Origin: Salicibibacter cibarius
Lineage (GTDB): Bacteria; Bacillota; Bacilli; Bacillales; Marinococcaceae
Length of the DNA stretch: 64,000 nt
Assembly: GCF_016495725.1 (NCBI RefSeq)
Contig: NZ_CP054705.1
Coordinates: 992,001-1,056,000, forward strand
Reading direction: 5' to 3'
The position numbers were made by a program, and so were the translations under genes. Shown here in pieces: positions 43,931 to 52,688 of this stretch. Positions within the stretch are counted from its first letter, which is position 1, and every line of letters begins with the position of its first letter. Under the pieces are notes generated by a model. The model was not told the origin of the DNA, made no database searches, and worked only from the letters and a program-made list of their open reading frames with translations.

Positions 43931-44563
43931 ATGGGTGAACAAATATTAGAGCAATTGGAATTGGTAGACGTAGAAAACGACGGTAACAAAGCGGTGCTTA
44001 CATTTTTAGATGAGGACAACGGCGAAATCCGGGAAGTCAATTTTAACAAACAATCGTTCGATCAGGATAAAGGAAAATTTGTTGATGATCCTGACAAAGC
44101 CGAAAAGGTTGAGGAATGGAGTCAAGAATATTTTAACCTTCCTTTTGATCAACTGGGACAAGCTGTCGGGGATCGTAAAGATGTTTACGCCTACGACCGG
44201 TTTAACGCTCTCTGGCCTGTGAAAATGATCAGCAAATTTTCCAAGGACGATGAGGGTCAGATTTTTGAAACGGAAGTCACAAAGGTACATGACGACGGTA
44301 AAGCGATGCATATTGAATTTGAGTACGAAGGCGACACTTACGAAAGTAAGATGACTTATGCGGATTACTTGGAAGCTAAAAAACAATGGTTCGTTAATCC
44401 ACAAAAGCAGAAAAAGCAATACGCGAAGTTTGAAGATAAGTTTGGGATTTCTCCGGATAACATGGAGGAATTAGAAGGTAAATCGATCATGGTGGAAGTC
44501 AAGGTCGCTTTTGGTAAGTTCCCTTATGCAGAGATCAAACCGTTTGCTAAGAAAAAGAAATAA
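43931..44563 (+). CDS. Phage protein, possibly single-strand DNA-binding
   Basis: A 210-residue acidic protein (VDVENDGNKAVLTFLDEDNGEIREVNFNKQSFDQDKGKFVDD ... MVEVKVAFGKFPYAEIKPFAKKKK). No domain is certain. Its position between DUF1351 and DNA polymerase is where single-strand-binding or recombination proteins usually sit, so that role is a guess. ATG 43931 follows AAAGGTGG. Confidence 0.55.
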   Translation: MGEQILEQLELVDVENDGNKAVLTFLDEDNGEIREVNFNKQSFDQDKGKFVDDPDKAEKVEEWSQEYFNLPFDQLGQAVGDRKDVYAYDRFNALWPVKMISKFSKDDEGQIFETEVTKVHDDGKAMHIEFEYEGDTYESKMTYADYLEAKKQWFVNPQKQKKQYAKFEDKFGISPDNMEELEGKSIMVEVKVAFGKFPYAEIKPFAKKKK

Positions 44564-44608
44564 GGTAGGGGTTCTTCCCCTCCTTTCTCTTCAAAGGAAG
44601 GTGAGACA

Positions 44609-46291
44609 GTGACAGACAATCTATTGTTCTACGACGTGGAAGTGTTTAAACATGACAGCATGGTTGTTTTCAAAGACATTAACAAAGCCACTATACGCAC
44701 ATTTCTTAATGGCTTTTCCCAATTAGGTGAATTCATTCAAGACAAGGTGTTAGTGGGTTTCAACAACTATGGTTATGATGATGTGATTTTATATGAAATG
44801 ACCAAGAATGTTCCTCAATCAAAAATCAAAAAAACCAACGACGACATTATAGGCGGAGATCGAAAACGAACAAACCAACTCCCTTGTAAAACTTATGATT
44901 GTTTCCAGCAAATTGATGTCAGCCGTCCAAGTCTGAAAAAAATTGAAGCCAACATGGGACGTGCTATTTACGAATCTCAAATACCGTTTGATATCGACAG
45001 GAAATTAACTGACGAAGAACTGGAAGAGACATTGAACTATTGTGCCTATGACGTTGAACAGACGATTGATGTTTATAAGCAGCGCGTGAACAGTTATTTC
45101 AAACCCAAGGAATATCTTGTCAGTATGTTGGATAAGTCTTTCCCGGATAACGCATATAAGTGGAACACAACGACTATCTCTTCAAATATCTTGGTAGACA
45201 AGTCTCTTACAAAATGGGCTTGGTTGGAAGTGCCGGAACATATCCTAAACCTTGCTCCTGCTGAGGTTGTCGATATGTGGAAAACCAAAGACAAGGGTAA
45301 GAAAGTTACGCATGAGTTCGACAACAAAATTGAATGGGGCTTCGGGGGGTTGCATGGGGTACACCATTCCATCAAAGAAGCGGATAACGTAAAACTTCTG
45401 GATGTTGGTTCACTGTATCCCAGTATCATCAAAAATCTAACCCACAAAAAAGTGCTTGAGGACGGTACACGCAAATACATCCAAATGATTCAAGACCGCA
45501 TGGAAGCGAAAGAAAACGGCGATAAAGAAAGATCGGACGCTCTAAAGCTGATTTTAAACAGTGTATATGGAAACTTGAAAAATAAGTATAGCGATCTGCT
45601 AAACCCGAACGCTTCTAAGACCATTTGTGCCTACGGTCAGTGTATTTTGTATGAATTATGCCGGAGACTTTCACACCATGCAACGATCATTAATATTAAC
45701 ACAGATGGTGTGGCGTTTGTTCCCCATAATAACGAGTTCCATAGAATATGGAAAGATTGGGAACAGGAGTTTAACTTTACCCTAGAATTGGATGAGTTTG
45801 ACAAATGGTTTCAAAGGGATGTTAACAACTATATCGCTGTGGGAAAAGATGGAAGCATTAAAACCAAAGGTGGGGACACGAACAGATACGGCGGGAACAG
45901 GTTCTTTCAAAACAACAGCGCTAGAATATTGGACATTTGCCTTGTTGATTATCTTGTTTATGGTAAGGACATTATTGACAACCTACAAGAACATTTAGAT
46001 AAACCGATGTTGTTCCAATATGTACTCCAAGCTGGTTCAACTTACCAAGGAACTTTTGACGATAAGGGTAATCAGTATAACAAAGTGAATCGGGTTTTCC
46101 CAACGTTTCCGGGGAAAGGAACCACTCTATACAAAAAGAGGGAAGACGGAGGTTTGGTTATGTTCCCCGATATGTCAAACGACATGTATTTGTTTAATGG
46201 GGAATTAACCGAGTTCCACGATTTTAAAAAGATCATTAACATTGATCACTATTACCAAATCGTGTTGAAACGTCTGGAACGCTGGGGCTAA
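44609..46291 (+). CDS. Phage DNA polymerase, family B, compact
   Basis: A 560-residue replicative polymerase. Exonuclease: ExoI D9-x-E11 (FYDVEVFK), ExoII FNNYGYDD (~51-58), ExoIII YCAYDVEQT (~144-152). Polymerase: motif A LLDVGSLYPSI (D265), motif B KLILNSVYGN (~313-322), motif C INTDGVAF with D366; the usual first Asp of motif C (DTD) is Asn, a variant I believe occurs in phage enzymes. Only ~45 residues separate motifs A and B. GTG start after GGAAGGTGAG. Confidence 0.88.
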   Translation: MTDNLLFYDVEVFKHDSMVVFKDINKATIRTFLNGFSQLGEFIQDKVLVGFNNYGYDDVILYEMTKNVPQSKIKKTNDDIIGGDRKRTNQLPCKTYDCFQQIDVSRPSLKKIEANMGRAIYESQIPFDIDRKLTDEELEETLNYCAYDVEQTIDVYKQRVNSYFKPKEYLVSMLDKSFPDNAYKWNTTTISSNILVDKSLTKWAWLEVPEHILNLAPAEVVDMWKTKDKGKKVTHEFDNKIEWGFGGLHGVHHSIKEADNVKLLDVGSLYPSIIKNLTHKKVLEDGTRKYIQMIQDRMEAKENGDKERSDALKLILNSVYGNLKNKYSDLLNPNASKTICAYGQCILYELCRRLSHHATIININTDGVAFVPHNNEFHRIWKDWEQEFNFTLELDEFDKWFQRDVNNYIAVGKDGSIKTKGGDTNRYGGNRFFQNNSARILDICLVDYLVYGKDIIDNLQEHLDKPMLFQYVLQAGSTYQGTFDDKGNQYNKVNRVFPTFPGKGTTLYKKREDGGLVMFPDMSNDMYLFNGELTEFHDFKKIINIDHYYQIVLKRLERWG

Positions 46292-46315
46292 TGAAAATTA
46301 AGAAGGAGTATGTAT

Positions 46316-48145
46316 ATGTATGTCGAGTTTAAAGCAGGTGAAAAACATGCCGCCAAAGGTGCTGATATAGCAGAGACTCATGACGCTTTCCAAGATGCTG
46401 GATACATCCTAACAACGGATGACCTTGTTGTTGACATTGACGATTTACCAAAAGAGACTATCCAAAATATATTAGACATCTTTAACATCCGAACAGAAAG
46501 GGTCTGGACGACAAGGGGTGTCCATCTCTACTTTAAAAAGCCCGACGGTTTTAAAGGTGCTTCAAAGGTTATTCCACTAGGGTTTAACGTGGAGTTTAAA
46601 CATAACAAAAACACCTACGCAACAGCCGTCAAACAAAATGGAGAGGAGCGTCTAATAGAGAACCCAGGAATTAGAGAAGACTTACCCTCCATTTTGCATA
46701 CAAGGAAAACATTACAGAACTTACAAGGGTTATCCGACGGTGATGGTAGGAATAACGCCATGTTCAACCATCGGGTCAAGATACAGGGTTTGGTGGACAA
46801 CTGGGAGCAAGTCTTACGTTTCATCAACAATCACATTTTCGCCGATCCATTGAGTGACCAAGAATTTCAGACGTTGGCTAGGGATGACATTCCCGTGGAC
46901 AAGAAGGACATGAAAGAGCCTGATTATGCTAATTTGATCATGCGTAAGTACAACGTAGTGATGTTTACAAATAACCTCTATTTCCGTTTAAACGATGAAT
47001 ATACAAATGATGAGCACAGGCTTAGACGAATGGTGGCAAATGAGGTAGGGGCTGTAAAAACAACATTTATGGACGAGGTGATTAAGCAGATGCGTTATAC
47101 GGCTCCGCTTATTGAGGATGATAAGGCGTTTGATATTAAATTTTCCAACGGTATTTTAAGAAATGGTAAGTTCATCCCTATTGACTTCAAAGAGTTTACG
47201 CCCTATTACGTCAAGATCCCGTACACCCCGGATGCCGAGCCTGTCAAAGAAGTGGACGACTACCTATACATGCTGACAGAAGGCGATGAACAATATAAAA
47301 ACCTAGTGTTAGAAGTTTTAGGACATACTCTCGTTACGGATAAAGAGTTTAAAAGGTTGTTGGCCAAGTTTTTTGTGTTCGTTGGCAGCGGCGGGAACGG
47401 TAAGGGAACGTTGCTGGAAATCATAAGGAACATTTTAGGTAGGGATAACTGTTCGTCACTAAGTATTAAAGACATGGCTGATGAAAGGTATCTTTACAAC
47501 ATTAAAGGTAATTTGGCCAACTTGGGTGATGACATTGAAGACGAGCCTATTAATAACGAGCGGATCAAAATATTGAAGAACATCAGCACATGTGACGACA
47601 TTAGTATCCGTGCGATGAGGGAGAACTCTGAAACAGTTTCGATTACAACGTCATTAATATTTACCTCAAATCATCTCCTTAAATCGTGGGAAAAAGGGGA
47701 TGCATATAAGAGGCGTATATTATGGCTCCCGATGTATACAAAACCGACCAATAAGGACCCAAAGTTTATCACCAAGATTACAACGGACAAAGCGCTAGAA
47801 TATTGGGTGAAATTGGTTGTTGAAGGTTATTTCAGGCTTTATGAAAATAACGGGTTTACCCATTCAGACAAGGTTGAACAGTTCAACCAGGAGTATCACT
47901 ATGAGAACGATTCTATACAACAATATTTGGAGTTGGTCGAACAAGACGATTTTATTAATCAGCCCGTGGCAGACGCTTTTAAAGTGTATGAGGAATGGTG
48001 TGAGGATAACCTGATTAAACCTAGGAGTACAAGGGCGTTTTCCAAAGATATAAAGGAAAAATATAATTTAACAGCTAAACAAAGGAAGGTTAACGGTAGG
48101 AATAAGAAGACGTTTTTACTTTCTGAATCTGAAATAAAACCATAA
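46316..48145 (+). CDS. Phage primase-helicase (AEP primase + SF3/D5 helicase)
   Basis: A ~609-residue protein. Residues ~20-180 look like an archaeo-eukaryotic prim-pol domain (DLVVDIDDL with metal Asp residues, and TTRGVHLYFKKP). Residues ~310-520 are a P4/D5-type superfamily 3 helicase: Walker A FVGSGGNGKGT (~355), Walker B NLGDDIEDE, sensor LIFTSNHLL. It primes and unwinds DNA for the polymerase encoded just upstream. ATG 46316 gives 7-base spacing to GGAG; ATG 46310 is too close. Confidence 0.88.
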   Translation: MYVEFKAGEKHAAKGADIAETHDAFQDAGYILTTDDLVVDIDDLPKETIQNILDIFNIRTERVWTTRGVHLYFKKPDGFKGASKVIPLGFNVEFKHNKNTYATAVKQNGEERLIENPGIREDLPSILHTRKTLQNLQGLSDGDGRNNAMFNHRVKIQGLVDNWEQVLRFINNHIFADPLSDQEFQTLARDDIPVDKKDMKEPDYANLIMRKYNVVMFTNNLYFRLNDEYTNDEHRLRRMVANEVGAVKTTFMDEVIKQMRYTAPLIEDDKAFDIKFSNGILRNGKFIPIDFKEFTPYYVKIPYTPDAEPVKEVDDYLYMLTEGDEQYKNLVLEVLGHTLVTDKEFKRLLAKFFVFVGSGGNGKGTLLEIIRNILGRDNCSSLSIKDMADERYLYNIKGNLANLGDDIEDEPINNERIKILKNISTCDDISIRAMRENSETVSITTSLIFTSNHLLKSWEKGDAYKRRILWLPMYTKPTNKDPKFITKITTDKALEYWVKLVVEGYFRLYENNGFTHSDKVEQFNQEYHYENDSIQQYLELVEQDDFINQPVADAFKVYEEWCEDNLIKPRSTRAFSKDIKEKYNLTAKQRKVNGRNKKTFLLSESEIKP

Positions 48146-48162
48146 CAAAGGTAGGTTTGCAA

Positions 48163-48357
48163 ATGTTCATAGAAGTGACGAGCAAAACAAACGGGGAGAA
48201 GATCATGGTTAACCTCCATAATGTTGAACAAATAAAAAGTCATACTGGTCATGATTGTATTATGTATTTCGGCCAAGGTAACCATTCAAAGGTGATTATC
48301 GAGGAAAATTATGACTGGATCAAAAGTTTATTACGTACAAAAGGGATCATCTTTTAA
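48163..48357 (+). CDS. FlbD-like small phage protein
   Basis: A 64-residue protein (MFIEVTSKTNGEKIMVNLHNVEQIKS...VIIEENYDWIKSLL) with the size and strand pattern of FlbD/YlzI-like proteins found in phages. AAAGGTAGG ribosome-binding site. Function unknown. Confidence 0.5.
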   Translation: MFIEVTSKTNGEKIMVNLHNVEQIKSHTGHDCIMYFGQGNHSKVIIEENYDWIKSLLRTKGIIF

Positions 48358-48373
48358 CAATAAGTATTACTTT

Positions 48374-48475
48374 ATTTCGGTTACCCTAGTTACCTCTTGG
48401 TTACTATTTCGGTTACCTAGTCAAAGTACTGTCGAATTAGTATTTACTCGGTTAAGGTAACCGAGTAACCGAAAT
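48374..48475. other. Putative phage replication origin with GGTTACC iterons
   Basis: ATTTCGGTTACC occurs at 48374-48385 and 48406-48417 (exactly 32 bp apart) and inverted as GTAACCGAAAT at 48465-48475. ACTCGGTTA-AGG-TAACCGAGT (48446-48466) is a perfect palindrome of the same core, and partial GTTACC units lie at 48389 and 48400. The region has no gene and directly follows the primase-helicase. Confidence 0.65.
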
Positions 48476-48649
48476 ATAACACTATTAGAATATAAGAATA
48501 AAAAGTAAGTGTTTAAAGACTTACTCTGTAAAACGTAAATGGAATGGGTTTTGAACGGTTACGGATACCTACCAATCATGAACCCTGTTGTGATAAGGAT
48601 TTGGATGGGTAACCAATTATAAAACTTGAACGAATGAAGGAGCAATAAC

Positions 48650-48838
48650 ATGCCAAAAACAAGCCAAATGCACACCCTGCAAATAAGAATCACACGCTGC
48701 ACATTGCAAGAAGCTTATGCGTCAATTCTGGAAAATGAAAAACGAGGCTATCAGCAAGTGGGGGATATTGGAGAGACCAGAGATCAAAATGGTGCTCCCC
48801 GGTATATTGTGACGATGAGGAAGGTGGCGGAGGAATGA
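48650..48838 (+). CDS. Small phage protein, unknown
   Basis: A 62-residue protein (LQIRITRCTLQEAYASILENEKRGYQQVGDIGETRDQNGAPRYIVTMRK) with a mixed alpha/beta look. GAAGGAGCAA ribosome-binding site. Overlaps the dUTPase start by 4 bp (ATGA). Confidence 0.55.
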   Translation: MPKTSQMHTLQIRITRCTLQEAYASILENEKRGYQQVGDIGETRDQNGAPRYIVTMRKVAEE

Positions 48839-49404
48839 ACCTAACCAAACTATTTGAAACGCAGAAAGCATTAGATGATCGCATCATTGAAAAACATGGT
48901 TTGCAGGACATGGACAGACTCCCCTATTTAATTATAGCACTCCAAGTGGAATTGGGCGAGTGCGCCAACGAGCATAGAGGATTCAAATATTGGTCGGAGG
49001 ATCAGGAACCGAGAAATAAAGTTTTTACAATGAACCCCGGAGAAAACGATCAGGAAGCACCTTTAGGCGGATATAAAAACCCACTCCTCGAAGAATACGT
49101 GGACTGCCTGCATTTTATCCTATCTATTGGCTTGGAACTGAACATCACAGAAAAACAACCGTTGAAGCCGAAGTTTCCAAATAACGATGTCACAAAGCAA
49201 TTTATTTACGTGATGGATAAGGTGACCGGGCTGTACAAAAACATAAAATTAAGCTTTGGAAACAACAAAGATCAAATTTGGCAAAGGATATTTTCAGAGT
49301 TTGTCAGATTAGGCGAGAGCATGGGCTTTTCCTGGAACGAAGTCGAACAAGCCTATTTTGCCAAAAACAAAGTAAATCACGAAAGACAAGCAAATGGCTA
49401 CTGA
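48835..49404 (+). CDS. Dimeric dUTPase (MazG-like all-alpha)
   Basis: A 189-residue all-alpha NTP pyrophosphatase of the dUTPase_2 type. Metal-binding motif pairs are VELGECANEHRGFKYW (E-x-x-E, ~43-58) and LLEEYVDCLHFILSIG (E-x-x-D, ~86-101). It removes dUTP so that uracil does not enter phage DNA and supplies dUMP for dTMP synthesis. Confidence 0.85.
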   Translation: MNLTKLFETQKALDDRIIEKHGLQDMDRLPYLIIALQVELGECANEHRGFKYWSEDQEPRNKVFTMNPGENDQEAPLGGYKNPLLEEYVDCLHFILSIGLELNITEKQPLKPKFPNNDVTKQFIYVMDKVTGLYKNIKLSFGNNKDQIWQRIFSEFVRLGESMGFSWNEVEQAYFAKNKVNHERQANGY

Positions 49405-49732
49405 GCGTTGCCAAAAGTTATACGTCAAAGCTGTGGTCTATAAAGGCAATCGAATATTAGGGGCGGGCGAGAACCGCCCCATCACTCCATGCGATGATCA
49501 TACGTGCCATCACAACAATCATTGTATTAACAGTGTCCATGCAGAAGCCAAGGCGCTACTGGAAGCAGGAAAGCAAGCAAAAGGTGCAAGTATGCGAACG
49601 ACGCATGAACCCTGTCACCAGTGCAGGAAGCTGATTATAGCGGCTGGTATTGAAAAGGTCTATTACGAAAATGAAAAGCACGATCCACTTAATTATAAAT
49701 TTAGAGGTGAGGTTAAATGGGTGAAGGTTTGA
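49394..49732 (+). CDS. Deoxycytidylate/cytidine deaminase family protein
   Basis: A 112-residue zinc deaminase: VHAEAKALLE (His ligand and catalytic Glu) and THEPCHQCRKLI (Cys ligands). Probably dCMP deaminase, making dUMP, which works with the dUTPase gene it overlaps by 11 bp. Confidence 0.85.
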   Translation: MATERCQKLYVKAVVYKGNRILGAGENRPITPCDDHTCHHNNHCINSVHAEAKALLEAGKQAKGASMRTTHEPCHQCRKLIIAAGIEKVYYENEKHDPLNYKFRGEVKWVKV

Positions 49733-50016
49733 CAAAAGAAGGTAAAAGAGAGATTGGTCAGGCTTATTGGAATGCTATTAAACCGGATAAAGATAATATC
49801 AACTCCCCTGATCACTACACGTCCGGCGATATCGAATGCATCGATGCAATCAAGGAAGCAACAAAACACTTAGACGGATTTGAAGGCTACCTTACCGGAA
49901 ACATTATGAAATATCTGTGGCGGTACAAGCACAAGAACGGTGTGGAGGATTTAAAAAAAGCTTCTGTTTATCTGAAATGGTTGGAGGAATATGTAAATGG
50001 AAACGAAAAACCTTGA
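49717..50016 (+). CDS. DUF3310-type phage protein
   Basis: A 99-residue protein with the DUF3310 pattern NSPDHYTSGDIECIDAI...GYLTGNIMKYLWRYKHKNGVEDLKKASVYLKWL. It is frequent in phage nucleotide-metabolism regions; function not established. Overlaps genes on both sides. Confidence 0.8.
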   Translation: MGEGLTKEGKREIGQAYWNAIKPDKDNINSPDHYTSGDIECIDAIKEATKHLDGFEGYLTGNIMKYLWRYKHKNGVEDLKKASVYLKWLEEYVNGNEKP

Positions 50017-50692
50017 CGGAAAGGATTTGACCATAGAAGAAGCATTAACCCAATACCGAAACTTGATCAAGAAGATAACAAACAAAATGTTCATCGAAGG
50101 TAAGTATCGTGATATGGACCGAGAAGATGTGTCTCAATTAGTCTCTATGTCTTTAGTCCATGCTTATAACACGTACGATCATGAGCGAGGTAAAACGTTT
50201 TTGGCATATGCGTATTTTATTATGATAAGGCAAACATTAAATCAGATGAGAGGTTACAACAACGGTATCCACATTCCTCCACGTGTGCGGGAAACGATGG
50301 GGAAGATTCGGAAGCATGAAATGGAAGACTATAGCGCTGATATTATTAGCAAAACGTTTAACCAATCACTCGTGGATGCTCAAAGGGCGCTGAAGTATCT
50401 ATCATATTTTTCCATACGAACGTTTTCTGACTTTGAATATGACGATGACGAAGAAAGTTATATCTTGGAGGGGGCGTTAAGCGATTCGGATGATTTTACA
50501 TCACCTGTGGTTAACGATTTTATAAAGTCCTTGGATGATGGTCAACAAACAATCGTTCGTATGCGCCTGTCTGGGTTTAAACTAAGGGAGATTGGTGATG
50601 TGTTTGGGATCACACATCAGGCGACTCAAAGGCGACTTATGGTAATCAGGAAACGATGGTATGAATTTAAAGGAGATATAGCGCATGTTTAG
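49997..50692 (+). CDS. Phage-encoded RNA polymerase sigma factor
   Basis: A 231-residue sigma-70-like protein. Region 2 is at ~25-90 (MDREDVSQLVSMSLVHAYNTYDHERGKTFLAYAYFIMIRQTLNQM), region 4 at ~175-225 (SLDDGQQTIVRMRLSGFKLREIGDVFGITHQATQRRLMVIRKRW). Region 2 is shorter than in housekeeping sigma. It is expected to redirect host RNA polymerase to phage middle or late promoters. Confidence 0.82.
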   Translation: METKNLDGKDLTIEEALTQYRNLIKKITNKMFIEGKYRDMDREDVSQLVSMSLVHAYNTYDHERGKTFLAYAYFIMIRQTLNQMRGYNNGIHIPPRVRETMGKIRKHEMEDYSADIISKTFNQSLVDAQRALKYLSYFSIRTFSDFEYDDDEESYILEGALSDSDDFTSPVVNDFIKSLDDGQQTIVRMRLSGFKLREIGDVFGITHQATQRRLMVIRKRWYEFKGDIAHV

Positions 50693-50771
50693 GCGTATAG
50701 GCGTTGGTAAGATTTTGTTTATTTTACTGTTCGTCTGGATATTTGTGGAATTGATAATAAGGGAGTGGTAG
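50685..50771 (+). CDS. Small phage membrane peptide
   Basis: A 28-residue single-helix peptide (MFRRIGVGKILFILLFVWIF...) starting inside the end of the sigma gene behind AGGAGATA. Function unknown. Confidence 0.45.
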   Translation: MFRRIGVGKILFILLFVWIFVELIIREW

Positions 50772-50774
50772 AGG

Positions 50775-51125
50775 GTGAAAGATTTAAAAGATGATCAAAA
50801 AAGCGGTCTAGTATCAACGGTTAATTTCATTTCTAGGGTTGGTTATTTCTTCTTAGTTGCTTTTGTTTTGATGAAGATATGGGGATGGTTTGTGACTCCT
50901 TTTGGAATTACTGAGCTATCTTATGCCCATTCTTTAGGTTTATTGTTTTTCTTTCGATTGATCAAAACAAAAGGTACTGAGGTTGAAACGCTAAATATGT
51001 TAGGCCAGTTCGTGGGAATAGGTAGAGGATGGAAACAGGAAGCAAATTTAATGAACACCCTCGCTTCAATAATTGTTGTATTGCTCTTTTTAGGATTCGG
51101 TTGGATTATTCAATTGTTTATGTAG
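50775..51125 (+). CDS. Phage membrane protein, unknown
   Basis: A 116-residue protein with two or three hydrophobic segments (VGYFFLVAFVLMKIWGWFV and TLASIIVVLLFLGFGWIIQLF). GTG start behind GTAGAGGGTG. It is not near lysis genes and has no holin signature, so its role is open. Confidence 0.6.
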   Translation: MKDLKDDQKSGLVSTVNFISRVGYFFLVAFVLMKIWGWFVTPFGITELSYAHSLGLLFFFRLIKTKGTEVETLNMLGQFVGIGRGWKQEANLMNTLASIIVVLLFLGFGWIIQLFM

Positions 51126-51137
51126 GAGGGGTAGCGA

Positions 51138-51359
51138 ATGAGTGAACCATGCTATGTCCGCATAAAAAAAGACTAGATCGAAGGCTAGTGTGTAGGCGTG
51201 TTCCAGTATTCGAAACCTCATGATGCATCGTTGATGGTCGGTGGCCACCCAGGTGGAATTGTTGCGTACCCTGTTGCAGTTGTAAAGGTGGACAAAAAGT
51301 TCCTAGAGGTCAGAGTAAATGATGTGATTTTTATGGAGGGTGAAATTAATGGCAACTAA
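51138..51359 (+). pseudogene. Small phage gene interrupted by two amber codons
   Basis: The frame begins well (GGAGGGGTAGCGAATG; MSEPCYVRIKKD), then meets TAG at codons 13 and 17, and continues open for 57 further codons (VGVFQYSKPHDASLMVGGHPGGIVAYPVAVVKVDKKFLEV...) to a TAA at 51357. The long open part reads like real protein. Point mutations, or a separate start at GTG 51201, are the simplest explanations. Confidence 0.5.
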
Positions 51360-51552
51360 ACAAGAGTTGATAGATTTTTACCACAGCGAGTGCGAGAGGT
51401 ACTTTGAAGCGGCGCAAGACGGAAGGGTAAAAGCAGCAAATGCAGCAGATGAAGAAGATGCACACTTCTATTCTAAAGCAATCAGAGAAAATGCATTGAT
51501 TGCGTCGATATGCAAACAGTTTGTGAAAAACTTGGAGGAAATGGAGGGGTAG
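51349..51552 (+). CDS. Small phage protein, unknown
   Basis: A 67-residue helical protein (MATKQELIDFYHSECERYFEAAQDGRVKAANAADEEDAHFYSKAI...). ATG 51349 follows GGAGGGTG. Not recognised. Confidence 0.55.
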   Translation: MATKQELIDFYHSECERYFEAAQDGRVKAANAADEEDAHFYSKAIRENALIASICKQFVKNLEEMEG

Positions 51553-51555
51553 CGA

Positions 51556-51861
51556 ATGAGCGAGCGGTTAGACAACAAAGTAATCATACGTGACGCAAAC
51601 GGCAACATCATCGCTAAAAATGAAAACATGATAACGAGTGATGATTTGAGCAGGGATACGCACCCTGTCCATATGACGGAAAATCAATATCGGTGGTATC
51701 GGGAGCAAGCCGAGAAAGCGGAGCGGTATGAACGGTTTCATAAAGATGTGTTAAATGCCTTTTATCCTATCCTAGAACCTCCTGCTACACAAGAAACGAA
51801 CGAGAAATCTCTAAAAGAAATAGGTAGATTATTACAAGAATTGGAGGATGACAGCGAATGA
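51556..51861 (+). CDS. Phage protein, unknown
   Basis: A 101-residue protein with a beta-rich start (VIIRDANGNIIAKNENMI) and a helical, charged end. GGAGGGGTAGCGA precedes the ATG, the same leader as at 51138. Confidence 0.55.
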   Translation: MSERLDNKVIIRDANGNIIAKNENMITSDDLSRDTHPVHMTENQYRWYREQAEKAERYERFHKDVLNAFYPILEPPATQETNEKSLKEIGRLLQELEDDSE

Positions 51862-52001
51862 AAACCTTAACGCTAGGTGAAGCGATTATCTATATTTGCA
51901 AGCAAACAGGAAAAACCGAGGAGGAAGTCTTTGAAATGCCTCTACAAAAAATCATGGCATTGATGATGTCTAATCAAATGGAGGACGTAGGTGATGAATA
52001 A
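51858..52001 (+). CDS. Small phage protein, unknown
   Basis: A 47-residue peptide (MKTLTLGEAIIYICKQTGKTEEEVFEMPLQKIM...), overlapping the previous gene by 4 bp; GGAGG upstream. Not recognised. Confidence 0.5.
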   Translation: MKTLTLGEAIIYICKQTGKTEEEVFEMPLQKIMALMMSNQMEDVGDE

Positions 52002-52218
52002 AGACACGTGGATTAAAACGAAAGATTTGGATACACCTTTAAATCAGGTATTCCCCGGAACTATGACCAGGAACACTGTTCGTGATTTTGTTCGTCGGTC
52101 TGAAAAAGTGCTGTCCATAACACCGGAAAACATTGAAAAGATGGGATATATAAAGCTTAATCGTTATGTAGACAAGCTAGATAAAAAATTAATGGAATTG
52201 GAGGGTGAATACGAATGA
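51994..52218 (+). CDS. Small phage protein, unknown
   Basis: A 74-residue basic protein (KTKDLDTPLNQVFPGTMTRNTVRDFVRRSEKVLSITPENIEKMGYIKL). The start ATG 51994 overlaps the previous gene. Not recognised. Confidence 0.55.
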   Translation: MNKDTWIKTKDLDTPLNQVFPGTMTRNTVRDFVRRSEKVLSITPENIEKMGYIKLNRYVDKLDKKLMELEGEYE

Positions 52219-52412
52219 AAATATACGAATTGACCATCCACGCAGATGATGTTGAATGGGACGGCGTAGTGGGAGCGACTGTACTTGCCCACGATGAAAA
52301 CGAAGCTATCCAGATAGCTGAAAGTGAACACCCTGATTTGCGGTGGTTTTTGCTGGACGTTTATGAGATAGACGAGCCTAAGTTGATTGGTGTCTATACT
52401 ATAGATGGTTAA
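52215..52412 (+). CDS. Small phage protein, unknown
   Basis: A 65-residue acidic protein (MKIYELTIHADDVEWDGVVGATVLAHDENEAIQIAESEHPDLRW) with the beta-alpha pattern of small phage regulatory or inhibitor proteins; function unknown. Overlaps the previous gene by 4 bp. Confidence 0.5.
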   Translation: MKIYELTIHADDVEWDGVVGATVLAHDENEAIQIAESEHPDLRWFLLDVYEIDEPKLIGVYTIDG

Positions 52413-52433
52413 ATTTTAAAGGGGTGTTAGCGA

Positions 52434-52583
52434 TTGAAACTGTATCTTTATGAATGTGGCAATTGTTCAGACCAATATGCTGTTGATTATGAAGGACCTC
52501 TATCCTGTCCGTATTGTGATGCTGGCGCCAGTAAAAAAGATTATATCAGAGAACTTTTAACAAAGGAGGACGATGGTGAATGA
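52434..52583 (+). CDS. Small zinc-ribbon phage protein
   Basis: A 49-residue protein with CGNC and CPYC motifs 17 residues apart (YECGNCSDQYAV ... LSCPYCDAG), a likely zinc ribbon. TTG start after AAAGGGGTG. Function unknown. Confidence 0.55.
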   Translation: MKLYLYECGNCSDQYAVDYEGPLSCPYCDAGASKKDYIRELLTKEDDGE

Positions 52584-52678
52584 CCCTACCAGATTGGTTA
52601 ATCACAATCGGATTGATACTAACAGCGCTCGTAACGATACCTCTTATAGCTATTGCCATCATGTACAAAAGGAAGTAG
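52580..52678 (+). CDS. Small phage membrane peptide
   Basis: A 32-residue peptide with one membrane helix (LITIGLILTALVTIPLIAIAI) and basic end, coupled to the previous gene (ATGA). AAAGGAGG upstream. Confidence 0.45.
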   Translation: MTLPDWLITIGLILTALVTIPLIAIAIMYKRK

Positions 52679-52688
52679 GAGTGGTTGG

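Noticed and set aside
48374-48475. CRISPR array
   Set aside because: Repeats are too short, in both orientations, and have no uniform spacers; an origin fits better.
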